Virus record (IMG/VR): IMGVR_UViG_3300030103_001630
Span: 1 to 48,806 of that record
DNA length: 48,806 bases
DNA from: a virus
Direction: 5' to 3' (one strand)
Of the stretch, positions 1 through 6,721 are shown one piece after another. Made by a program: the position numbers and the translations under genes. Under the pieces are notes generated by a model. It was not told the origin of the DNA and ran no database searches. It was given only the letters and a program-made list of their open reading frames with translations. Each line of letters opens with the position of its first letter. The first letter of the stretch is position 1.

Positions 1-32
1 AAGTTGTTAATGTCTTCTAAAATATCATTCAT
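1..32 (-). CDS. 5' end of a small minus-strand gene, complete at 48563-48739
   Basis: The minus strand carries an AGGAG-type ribosome site (around 40-44) and an ATG at 32-30, then runs off the left edge of the window. The same bases at the right end continue into a 58-codon gene, so this is a duplicate produced by the terminal repeat and not a second gene. Confidence 0.8.
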   Translation of the reverse strand, partial: MNDILEDINN

Positions 33-62
33 TTATTTACTCCTGTTGTTGTTTATAAACTC

Positions 63-90
63 ATAGTACAGTAAATAATATTATATGCAA
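63..90 (-). promoter_or_regulatory. Minus-strand promoter (left copy)
   Basis: Read on the minus strand, TTGCAT (90-85) is followed after 16 bases by TACTAT (68-63) and then by the AGGAG and ATG of the small gene. It is the same site as 48770-48797 because of the terminal repeat. It would drive the small gene and the DUF3846-like gene behind it. Confidence 0.55.
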
Positions 91-117
91 GTTTTTTTGT
101 ACAAAAAGTAAAAGATA

Positions 118-144
118 TTTGAAATAAAATAAATTTAGTATAAA
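118..144 (+). promoter_or_regulatory. Possible promoter of the replication operon
   Basis: TATAAA at 139-144 lies nine bases before the ATG at 154, and no Shine-Dalgarno sequence precedes that ATG. The best -35 match, TTTGAA at 118-123, is weak and the spacer is only 15 bases. If real, the mRNA leader would be only about three bases, resembling the better leaderless promoters at 2512 and 46207. Confidence 0.35.
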
Positions 145-153
145 GTCAAATTT

Positions 154-786
154 ATGAGTTTTAAATGTATAGCAAATTGTATTGAGGTAAATGATATAAA
201 ATCCACTACAAAACTCATATTAATTATGTTAGCAAATTATGCTGATGAAAATAATCAAACATTTCCAAGTAAAAAACATTTAGCAAAAATTTGTAATTGT
301 GACGACAGAACTGTTACCAGATGCCTTTTAGAATTAGAGCAAAAAAGGTACATAAAAAAAGAAACGAGATTTATTGATGGTAGACAAACATCAAACCTTT
401 ACACAATAAAAGTAAAAGACATAGGGGGTACAATTCTGTCACCCTCCCCCACTACAAATATGTCACCCCATTATACTATCAATAAAGATACTAAAGAGGT
501 TATAAATAAAAAAAGTAATGGGAGGAATATATATACAGAAGAATTTGAAGAGTTCTGGAAACTATACCCAGACTCCGACTATAAAACCAAAAAAGATAAG
601 ACCTTTATAGAGTGGAAAAAATATCCAGATAAACAAGAATTAAAAAAGTTTCTTAATAATTACATTCAAAGAAAGGGGGGGAAATTTATACATAATCCAT
701 ACAATTGGTTTAAAGATAAAGTTTATTTAAACTTTAAATCTGATATATTAGAAACACAAAAAACAAAAAACTCACTAGCTGGGTAA
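154..786 (+). CDS. Phage replication initiator-like protein with winged-helix N-terminus
   Basis: This 210-residue protein looks like a phage replication initiation protein. Residues about 15-95 form a helix-turn-helix of the HTH_36 type found in phage O-like initiators: a helix rich in I/L/M, then PSKKHLAKICNCDDRTVTR as the recognition region and a basic beta wing. A low-complexity linker (100-125) leads to a C-terminal FEEFWKLYP...W segment that is common in phage initiators and helicase loaders. It lies nine bases upstream of the primase-helicase gene, which supports origin binding or helicase loading. No Shine-Dalgarno precedes the ATG, so translation may be leaderless. The exact role is inferred from fold and neighbour, not from catalytic residues. 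Confidence 0.75.
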   Translation: MSFKCIANCIEVNDIKSTTKLILIMLANYADENNQTFPSKKHLAKICNCDDRTVTRCLLELEQKRYIKKETRFIDGRQTSNLYTIKVKDIGGTILSPSPTTNMSPHYTINKDTKEVINKKSNGRNIYTEEFEEFWKLYPDSDYKTKKDKTFIEWKKYPDKQELKKFLNNYIQRKGGKFIHNPYNWFKDKVYLNFKSDILETQKTKNSLAG

Positions 787-795
787 GGAGTAGTA

Positions 796-2508
796 ATGGA
801 AAGACAACTAAACGAACAAGGAATTTATCTAACTTCCTACAGTATTGGAACATATAAAACATTTTGTCCTAAATGCAGAAACAGTAGAAAGTCACAAAAC
901 CGACACGACACACCATTATCAGTTACAATTGAAAATGACAAAGCATTATTTAATTGTCATAATTGTGACAATACTGGCATAGCAAGTGACAAACAAACTT
1001 ATCAAACTGTACCTAAGTCAAATCCAGATAAATTAAATTCTTGGTTTGCAAAAAGAGGAATTAGCAAAAAGACAACAGACGATTTAGGAATCTATGAATG
1101 GAACGAGAATATTTGTTTTCCATATATTCAAGACGGAGAAACAAAAAATGTAAAATATAGAACTTATGATAAAAGGTTTAGACAAAAACCAAATGCTCAA
1201 AGAACTCTATATAATATTGACAATGTAAAAAAATATTGGGAAGCAACTGGAAACAAAAATATTATAATTTGCGAAGGTGAGATGGATGTTATTGCATTCT
1301 ATGAAGCTGGAGTTATAAATGCCGTATCACTTCCAGATGGTGCGCCTAAATCTGCAAAGTTTGATTTAAAAGATTTAAGATTTAGTGCATTAAAAAATTG
1401 TTCTTTTCTTAATGAGGTTGATAAAGTCTATATTGCAACAGACCAAGACGAAGCTGGTAAGGCATTACATCTGGAATTAGTGCATAGATTTGGTAAAGAC
1501 AGATGCTTACGAGTTCAATTTCCAGACCAGCAAGGAGACATTCCAACTAAAGATGCAAATGAATGTTTAATGAAACTTGGAAGAAATACTCTAATACAAT
1601 GTTTAAAAGATGCTATTCCATACCCTATAGATGGGATACACACAGTCAAGAATTACCAACAAGAAGTTTTTGATATCTATGAAGGTAAAATACAAAGACC
1701 CCTCTCTACAGGCTTTAAAATCCTTGATACGATATATAAAATTCAAGCTGGTACATTTCACTTAGTTACTGGTGTACCCAATCACGGAAAGTCAAATTTT
1801 ATAGACCAACTAGCAGTCAATATGTTAAGAGAACACGGATGGAAGTTTTGTATATTTTCTCCAGAGCATTCAACACCTCAACATATCAGAAGGATAGTAG
1901 AAAAGATTGTAAAGAAACCATTTGATGATGGGGTGTCGCAAAGAATGAGTGTTGATGAACTTAACAGAGGTTTAAATGTTTTAAATAACAATTTCTATTT
2001 TATGGAAAACAAAAATGACATTCCCACGATTGATTGGATACTTGATAAAGCAAAGCAATCAGTATTGAAGTTTGGTGTAAAAGGGATTATAATTGACCCC
2101 TATAATGAGATAAACTCAACTAGAGAAGGGAATAAAAGAGAAGATGAACATATTAGAGATATTATCAGCAAAGCTAAAAAGTTTTGTAGAACACACGAAG
2201 TCACTATGTGGATGGTTGCCCACCCAAGTAAAATGCCTAGAGCAGAAGATGGTTCAATCCAAGTGCCGACCTTGTATGATGTTAGTGGTTCTGCTCATTG
2301 GAATAATATGTGTGATGTTGGTCTGGTAGTTGCAAGAAATTTTGACACACAACAAACCAGAGTAATTACAAGAAAAGTTAGAGAGCAAGGAGTATATGGA
2401 AACATAGGAGAATGTTTTTTTAATTATGATTTATCTGAAAGAGTATATAAGGAAGTTTTAGAATCAAAAAAAACAGAAGATAATCAACAAAAATGGTACA
2501 ATGATTAA
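796..2508 (+). CDS. T7 gp4-like bifunctional primase-helicase
   Basis: The 570-residue protein has the order expected of a fused DNA primase and replicative helicase. A four-cysteine zinc ribbon (C24, C27, C54, C57) comes first. A TOPRIM domain follows, with the acidic motif CEGEMD at about 159-164 and TDQDEAG at about 215-221. The DnaB/RecA-type helicase has a Walker A GVPNHGKS at 326-333 and a hydrophobic Walker B strand ending in D near 430. It should unwind the fork and lay primers for a polymerase supplied by the host, since no phage polymerase is seen. The start is supported by AAGGAG six bases upstream. It follows the initiator gene closely, probably in one operon. Confidence 0.93.
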   Translation: MERQLNEQGIYLTSYSIGTYKTFCPKCRNSRKSQNRHDTPLSVTIENDKALFNCHNCDNTGIASDKQTYQTVPKSNPDKLNSWFAKRGISKKTTDDLGIYEWNENICFPYIQDGETKNVKYRTYDKRFRQKPNAQRTLYNIDNVKKYWEATGNKNIIICEGEMDVIAFYEAGVINAVSLPDGAPKSAKFDLKDLRFSALKNCSFLNEVDKVYIATDQDEAGKALHLELVHRFGKDRCLRVQFPDQQGDIPTKDANECLMKLGRNTLIQCLKDAIPYPIDGIHTVKNYQQEVFDIYEGKIQRPLSTGFKILDTIYKIQAGTFHLVTGVPNHGKSNFIDQLAVNMLREHGWKFCIFSPEHSTPQHIRRIVEKIVKKPFDDGVSQRMSVDELNRGLNVLNNNFYFMENKNDIPTIDWILDKAKQSVLKFGVKGIIIDPYNEINSTREGNKREDEHIRDIISKAKKFCRTHEVTMWMVAHPSKMPRAEDGSIQVPTLYDVSGSAHWNNMCDVGLVVARNFDTQQTRVITRKVREQGVYGNIGECFFNYDLSERVYKEVLESKKTEDNQQKWYND

Positions 2509-2511
2509 AAG

Positions 2512-2540
2512 TTGCTATTTATACTTTGTGTAGCTATAAT
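2512..2540 (+). promoter_or_regulatory. Promoter of the ParB/PP-loop cassette; mRNA predicted leaderless
   Basis: TTGCTA at 2512-2517, a 17-base spacer and a perfect TATAAT at 2535-2540 form a good sigma70-type promoter. Exactly six bases separate the -10 box from the ATG at 2547, so the normal start site is the A of that ATG. No Shine-Dalgarno is present. This promoter makes the cassette a separate unit from the replication genes. Confidence 0.7.
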
Positions 2541-2546
2541 ATTTTT

Positions 2547-3137
2547 ATGTTTATAGAAGAAATAGAAACAGAAAAACTTAAACCATATACAAATAATCCA
2601 CGAATTATACCAGAAGTTGCTATAACAAATGTAGCAAATAGTATTAAAAAATTTGGATGGCAACAACCCATAGTTATAGATGAAGAAAATAATATTATTG
2701 TTGGTCATACTAGATACTTGGCATCCAAAAAACTTTTGTTAAAAAAAGTTCCAGTAAAAAAAATTAATGGTCTCTCACCAGATGATATAAATGCTTATAG
2801 ATTGTTGGATAATAAATTAAATGAATTTACTTCTTGGGAGACTAATATTTTAGACTTTGAATTAGAACAAATTAAATCTAAGGAATTAGAAAAATTGTTA
2901 TCTGTATTTAAAGAAGAAGAATTAGAAATAAAAAATCTTAATACTGATTTTCAAGAAATTGAAAATAACGAGGAAAAAGAAAAGTTTTTAATGGACGATA
3001 ATTTTGTTAATCTAAATTTTACTATGACTCAAAGTGAAAAACAAATATGCACAACAAAATTAAAAAAAATTATGGAAGAAAAAAATATTGATACAATGTC
3101 TAATGCTTTAGTTAATATTTTAAAGAACGAAAGATGA
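2547..3137 (+). CDS. ParB/sulfiredoxin-fold protein (first ParB-like gene)
   Basis: The 196-residue protein begins with a ParB-like N-terminal domain (about 1-95): KPYTNNPRI, then SIKKFGWQQPIVID, then the active-site-like VGHTRYLA at 52-59 and INAYRLLDNKLNE. This form is usual in phage ParB domains fused to DNA methyltransferases, but here no methyltransferase follows. The rest is a charged helix and a short C-terminal TMTQSEKQ...ALVNIL segment seen in phage ParB-like proteins. The start is set by the promoter just upstream; an in-frame start at 2526 would lie between the promoter boxes. It overlaps the cupin gene by ATGA. A role as nuclease, NTP-dependent DNA binder or partner of the PP-loop enzyme is possible; none is proven. 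Confidence 0.8.
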   Translation: MFIEEIETEKLKPYTNNPRIIPEVAITNVANSIKKFGWQQPIVIDEENNIIVGHTRYLASKKLLLKKVPVKKINGLSPDDINAYRLLDNKLNEFTSWETNILDFELEQIKSKELEKLLSVFKEEELEIKNLNTDFQEIENNEEKEKFLMDDNFVNLNFTMTQSEKQICTTKLKKIMEEKNIDTMSNALVNILKNER

Positions 3138-3814
3138 TTATAAATTACGAACCAAAACATCAAAGCACGATAGATGCAATCAAAACTATGTATCCCACAA
3201 AATCTGTGTGGATTACACAAAATAGTGTATTAGGACAAGAGAGTTCATCAATTTTTGGATATGTCTTAGACGGAGATGTCCAGATAAAGGCCAACAATCA
3301 ATTATGGCATCTTAAAAGTGGCAATTACTTTTCTTTTACTGACAAAGTTGAATTTTTTCTTAAAGATAAAAGTTCAGTATGGACAGTAGAAAAAAAAGGA
3401 TACAGATGTATGCCAATGGTAGGACAAGTTGAAAATAATGGGAGATTATCATATATAGATGGTTGTTCAGATTCTGTTTTGGTTGCAATGCCAAGAATGG
3501 GTGACCCAGTTCTGAATTATCTACATTTTCCGACAGGAATATATCAAACACAACACACACATCCTTCTATAAGAATGGGACTGGTTATTAGAGGTTCTGG
3601 CCAAGCATTTCAAGAAAAAAGTAACTATTCAGATGGGTGGGTTAAAGAATTAAAAAAAGGATGTATGTTTATGTTGCAAGAGCAAGAACTTCATTCATTT
3701 AGAACCACATCAGATATTATGGATATTATTGCATTTCACCCAGATTCAGATACAGGGCCAACAGACGAAAATCATCCAATGATTAACAGAACATACATAG
3801 ACAATGGAAAATAA
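3134..3814 (+). CDS. Double-cupin protein in the ParB/PP-loop cassette
   Basis: The 226-residue protein shows two beta-barrel cupin repeats. The first (about 38-75) lacks histidine ligands: VLDGDVQIKANN...LKSGNYFSF. The second (about 130-200) has HTHPSIRMGLVIRGSG and a later ELHSFRT, giving the HxH pair and the third histidine of a metal site, but the usual glutamate of the first cupin motif is missing. Its end carries FHPDSDTGPTDENHP, a further His/Asp-rich stretch. It overlaps both neighbours (ATGA upstream, 11 bases downstream), so it is translated with the ParB and DUF3440 genes. A metal-dependent oxygenase or a small-molecule sensor are the two obvious options; the substrate is unknown. 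Confidence 0.7.
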   Translation: MIINYEPKHQSTIDAIKTMYPTKSVWITQNSVLGQESSSIFGYVLDGDVQIKANNQLWHLKSGNYFSFTDKVEFFLKDKSSVWTVEKKGYRCMPMVGQVENNGRLSYIDGCSDSVLVAMPRMGDPVLNYLHFPTGIYQTQHTHPSIRMGLVIRGSGQAFQEKSNYSDGWVKELKKGCMFMLQEQELHSFRTTSDIMDIIAFHPDSDTGPTDENHPMINRTYIDNGK

Positions 3815-5036
3815 AAATTATAAATCTTTCAGAGGATATGGAACAAAAGATATTATTAATAAAAATGTTTATGAATTAGCTATTGAAAGATTAAATATAG
3901 CATTTGATAAATTAGACCAACTTGTAGTAATGTTTAGTGGTGGCAAAGATTCAACTGCGTGTCTTAATTTAACACTTGAAGTCATACGACAAAGAAAAGA
4001 AAAAAACCTAGAGGTTCATTTTATTGATGAAGAAGCAATACCATACGAAACAATAAATTATGTTAGAAGAATTAAAAACATCCCAGAAGTAGATTTGAAT
4101 TGGTGGTGTTTGCCTATAAAACATAGAAATGGTTGTTCATCAAAAAAACCTTTTTGGTATCCTTGGGCGCCAGAGGATAAAGAAAAATGGGTAAGGGATA
4201 TTCCAGAAGAAGCAATAACCGAAATTGAAGGTTATGAAAACAATAAACCAGAAAAAAGACTAATGATTCCAGATATGAATGGATATTTTTTTAATCCAAA
4301 AAAATATGGAAATGTTGGAATTGTTATGGGAATAAGAGCAGATGAATCGCTTGTAAGAACCAGAGCAATTCTAAACAGCAGAACAAGAGAAGATACACAT
4401 ATTTTAAAAAATAGTGATGGTACAAGTTTTGGGAATACATATAAAATATACCCAATTTATGATTGGTCAACAGAAGATGTTTGGACAGCACCGAAAAAAT
4501 TTAATTGGGATTATAATACTACATATGATGTTTATGATAAAATGGGTGTTAGTCCGAATGCACAAAGATGTGCGCCACCATTTGGCGAAGAACCTATGCG
4601 TGGTCTTTACCAATTTAAAGAAGGTTTCCCAGATATTTGGGAAAAAATGCAATATAGAGTAGAAGGAGCGGCAACTGCGGCAAGGTATGCTAGAAGTAAA
4701 TTGTATGCTTTTGGTAATTTACCAGACAAACCAAAAGAAATGAAGTGGGAGGATTTTTTAAAATATTATATAAAACAACATAAAAAAGAAAATCAAAAAG
4801 AAATAGCAAAAAGAGTTGATTTGTTTATTAGACAACATAAAAATAAAACAGATGAACCTTTAATGATTAAATCACCTCATCCCATAAGTGGAATTTCTTG
4901 GAATTTTTTACTAAAAATAGCAATGAGAGGCGATAGTAAACAAAGAAAAACACCACCTTTTAGTGGAGTTAAAGAAGTTCAAATTAAACAAAGGAGAAAA
5001 TATAATGAAGAAAGGTTTGGAGTTTCAACCAATTAA
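3804..5036 (+). CDS. DUF3440 PP-loop ATPase of the PAPS reductase superfamily (IbrA-like)
   Basis: The 410-residue protein has the PP-loop SGGKDS at 45-50, which binds ATP pyrophosphate, in the PAPS reductase/adenine-hydrolase fold. Family features follow: FIDEEA, the aromatic WWCLPIKHRNGCS segment, GIRADES, a YPIYDWSTEDVW motif and AQRCAPPFGEEP. These match the DUF3440 family, represented by E. coli IbrA, which is typically encoded beside a ParB-like partner (IbrB). It lacks the ECGLH catalytic cysteine motif of true PAPS reductases, so adenylylation or thiolation of another substrate is more likely than sulfate reduction. Its last 32 bases overlap the start of the second ParB-like gene. The biochemical target is unknown. 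Confidence 0.85.
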   Translation: MENKNYKSFRGYGTKDIINKNVYELAIERLNIAFDKLDQLVVMFSGGKDSTACLNLTLEVIRQRKEKNLEVHFIDEEAIPYETINYVRRIKNIPEVDLNWWCLPIKHRNGCSSKKPFWYPWAPEDKEKWVRDIPEEAITEIEGYENNKPEKRLMIPDMNGYFFNPKKYGNVGIVMGIRADESLVRTRAILNSRTREDTHILKNSDGTSFGNTYKIYPIYDWSTEDVWTAPKKFNWDYNTTYDVYDKMGVSPNAQRCAPPFGEEPMRGLYQFKEGFPDIWEKMQYRVEGAATAARYARSKLYAFGNLPDKPKEMKWEDFLKYYIKQHKKENQKEIAKRVDLFIRQHKNKTDEPLMIKSPHPISGISWNFLLKIAMRGDSKQRKTPPFSGVKEVQIKQRRKYNEERFGVSTN

Positions 5037-5523
5037 TAATGTTCAATGGGTAGATAGAAATAAATTAAAAGCCAATAATTATAACCCAAATAAAGTAGCA
5101 CCAATAGAATTAAAATTATTAGTTAATTCAATTTTAACTTCTGGATGGACACAGCCTATCGTAATTAGGTCTGACTATGAAATTGTTGACGGATATCATA
5201 GATGGCTTGTAGCAGATAAAAAAGAGATAAAAGAAAAATTAGATGGAAAAGTGCCTGTTGTTTTTATATCTGACGAAATGAGTCAAGCAGAACAAATATC
5301 AGCCACAATCACTCATAACAGAGCAAGGGGAACACATTATATTATGCGAATGGCATCAATTGTCCGTGAACTAAAAGATGTTCAAAAAAAAGATGACCTA
5401 TGGATTCAAAATAAATTAGGTATGGAACAAGAAGAAATAAATAGACTTTATGATAATTCAACTTCTAAAGAAACAAAAAGCAAAGAAGAATTTAATAATG
5501 GTTGGGTGCCAAAATTTGAATAA
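5005..5523 (+). CDS. ParB-like IbrB-type protein (second ParB-like gene)
   Basis: The 172-residue protein contains a ParB/sulfiredoxin-like domain: SILTSGWTQPIVIR, then VDGYHRWLVA with DGYHR at 62-66, then VPVVFI. A helical part with TITHNRARGTHY, typical of the partner of DUF3440 proteins (IbrB), follows. The start at 5005 is chosen because AAGGAG lies eight bases upstream; an in-frame ATG at 4963 has no such site. The gene lies between two PP-loop ATPase genes, overlapping one and touching the other (TAATG), so it may serve both. The DGYHR motif resembles the DGQHR motif of DndB from DNA phosphorothioation systems; that is a resemblance of motif, not proof of function. Confidence 0.82.
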   Translation: MKKGLEFQPINNVQWVDRNKLKANNYNPNKVAPIELKLLVNSILTSGWTQPIVIRSDYEIVDGYHRWLVADKKEIKEKLDGKVPVVFISDEMSQAEQISATITHNRARGTHYIMRMASIVRELKDVQKKDDLWIQNKLGMEQEEINRLYDNSTSKETKSKEEFNNGWVPKFE

Positions 5524-6251
5524 TGAATTTAGATATTTTAATTAATGACTCATTAAATGTTTTAGAAAAATTGCTTTCTATGACTGAAAAACCTCTCATA
5601 GCATACTCTGGTGGCAAAGATGCTATTGTTGTCAGTCATATAGCTTCACAAATGGGTTTAAAAGATGCAGTTTGTGAAACATCTTTTTATTTTGAAAAAC
5701 AACTATGTTCAGTAAAAAAGTTGTCAAATTTACTTAATCTAAATACAACATATTATGATACACAAGGTTGGGAATGGTTAAAAAAAAATAAAGATATAGT
5801 GTTTACATCTGATACAAAAAAAAGGTCTTGGACATTTTCAGTAAGACAACAAAAGACAGTTAAAAATCACGCAAAGAAATTTGGTTACGATTCTATAATA
5901 TTTGGCAGAAGAAAAGACGAAAACTGTGTAAAAGATACGATTTATAAAACTAGAGATTACATATCTTGTCATCCATTAGCAAATTGGAAAAAAGAAAACA
6001 TATGGGAATATTTTGCACGACATAAAATTCCAATACCATATATTTATTCAACAAAATTTGGATTATTGGAAGGCAATGCGCCCTTTTATACATTAAATAA
6101 AAAATATGTAGGTACTATAGAGCAATGCTGGGAAATTGTTTCTTCAATAGACCCAAGATATAATTCTAGTTGTCTTGAAGAACATTATATCAATAGAGAA
6201 GAGTCAAATGATGTTAAACCAGATTGGCAAACAAAACTTGCAGAGGATTAA
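5523..6251 (+). CDS. PP-loop / PAPS-reductase-like ATPase (second)
   Basis: The 242-residue protein carries the PP-loop SGGKDA at 29-34, FTSDTKKRSW, and FGRRKDEN in the position where the superfamily binds its nucleotide substrate, followed by HPLANWKKENIWEYF. The overall size matches PAPS reductases, but the C-terminal ECGLH cysteine motif is absent; a different cysteine (NSSCLEEH) sits near the end. It is not a duplicate of the DUF3440 protein upstream: size and flanking motifs differ. It is the last gene before a hairpin terminator. A nucleotide or nucleic-acid sulfur-transfer role is inferred from fold and context; auxiliary sulfur metabolism is an alternative. Confidence 0.85.
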   Translation: MNLDILINDSLNVLEKLLSMTEKPLIAYSGGKDAIVVSHIASQMGLKDAVCETSFYFEKQLCSVKKLSNLLNLNTTYYDTQGWEWLKKNKDIVFTSDTKKRSWTFSVRQQKTVKNHAKKFGYDSIIFGRRKDENCVKDTIYKTRDYISCHPLANWKKENIWEYFARHKIPIPYIYSTKFGLLEGNAPFYTLNKKYVGTIEQCWEIVSSIDPRYNSSCLEEHYINREESNDVKPDWQTKLAED

Positions 6252-6288
6252 GGGTCACTACGGAGACAAACAAACTTTAGTGACCCTT
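6250..6288. terminator. Perfect 11-bp hairpin between convergent genes
   Basis: AAGGGTCACTA at 6250-6260 pairs perfectly with TAGTGACCCTT at 6278-6288 around a 17-base loop. It lies between the end of the + strand PP-loop cassette and the end of the - strand amidoligase operon, where a two-way terminator is expected. No clear U tract follows on either side, so it may act with Rho or protect mRNA 3' ends. Confidence 0.65.
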
Positions 6289-6301
6289 ATACAAGGTTGC
6301 T

Positions 6302-6721
6302 CTAAAACATATTATAAGCACTCTCTTTACTAGCATCCGTTCTTGCATCATACAAAAACTTTTGGTCTAGCGAGAAGTCCTCATAACCCCTAGCGATTGT
6401 ATTGAAATAATCACGACTAGGTGGAGCAATTCTATTTGTGTTCATTGTATAAGTGAGAGCAACTTTACCATCAATATCAAAATACAACTTTCTATACAGA
6501 TGAGGAAAACCTTCATAGATATCTAATGCTTTTTCACAGGCATCTGAAATCTCCCAAAGACCCATAGGACAACTTGCACCTTTGTATTCCTCAATGTCTG
6601 CAACACCTCTGAATACTAATCTAAAATCTGGAACAAGAATTTTACCTAATGGTTTAGCAAGAGGACAACGAAATTTCATTTGTCCTCTGTGTAAGTTACT
6701 ACCATAAGCTAAATATAACAT
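6302..6721 (-). CDS. Gamma-glutamylcyclotransferase-like (AIG2-type) enzyme
   Basis: The 139-residue protein has the hallmarks of the GGCT/AIG2 family: an N-terminal LYLAYGSNL substrate-binding loop, PLAKPLG...DFRLVFRG, the GLWEIS strand, and the catalytic glutamate in DIYEGFPHLYRK (about residue 69). These enzymes cyclise gamma-glutamyl amines to 5-oxoproline or release gamma-linked peptides. The gene starts directly at the end of the amidoligase gene (the stop and start regions touch at 6721), so the two are co-translated. The pairing suggests making and trimming amide-linked glutamyl groups on a small molecule, cell-wall peptide or protein; the substrate cannot be read from the sequence. 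Confidence 0.88.
   Translation of the reverse strand: MLYLAYGSNLHRGQMKFRCPLAKPLGKILVPDFRLVFRGVADIEEYKGASCPMGLWEISDACEKALDIYEGFPHLYRKLYFDIDGKVALTYTMNTNRIAPPSRDYFNTIARGYEDFSLDQKFLYDARTDASKESAYNMF

Larger units (their letters stand above)
1..98. repeat. Left copy of the 98-bp terminal direct repeat
   Basis: Bases 1-98 are identical to 48708-48805; the match stops at base 99 (g here, t at 48806), inside a T run. A perfect repeat only at the two ends is what a circular or circularly permuted molecule gives when assembled as a linear contig. It contains the start of a minus-strand gene and that gene's promoter, so it is ordinary coding/regulatory DNA. It could also be a true short terminal redundancy. 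Confidence 0.95.

Noticed and set aside
2547-3137. ParB-methyltransferase fusion
   Set aside because: The ParB domain type usually has a DNA methyltransferase behind it, but no DPPY-type motif is found in this gene or the next ones.
5523-6251. Ordinary cysH (PAPS reductase) as auxiliary sulfate-reduction gene
   Set aside because: The ECGLH catalytic cysteine motif is absent, and the gene is linked to ParB-like and DUF3440 genes and not to sulfate assimilation genes.
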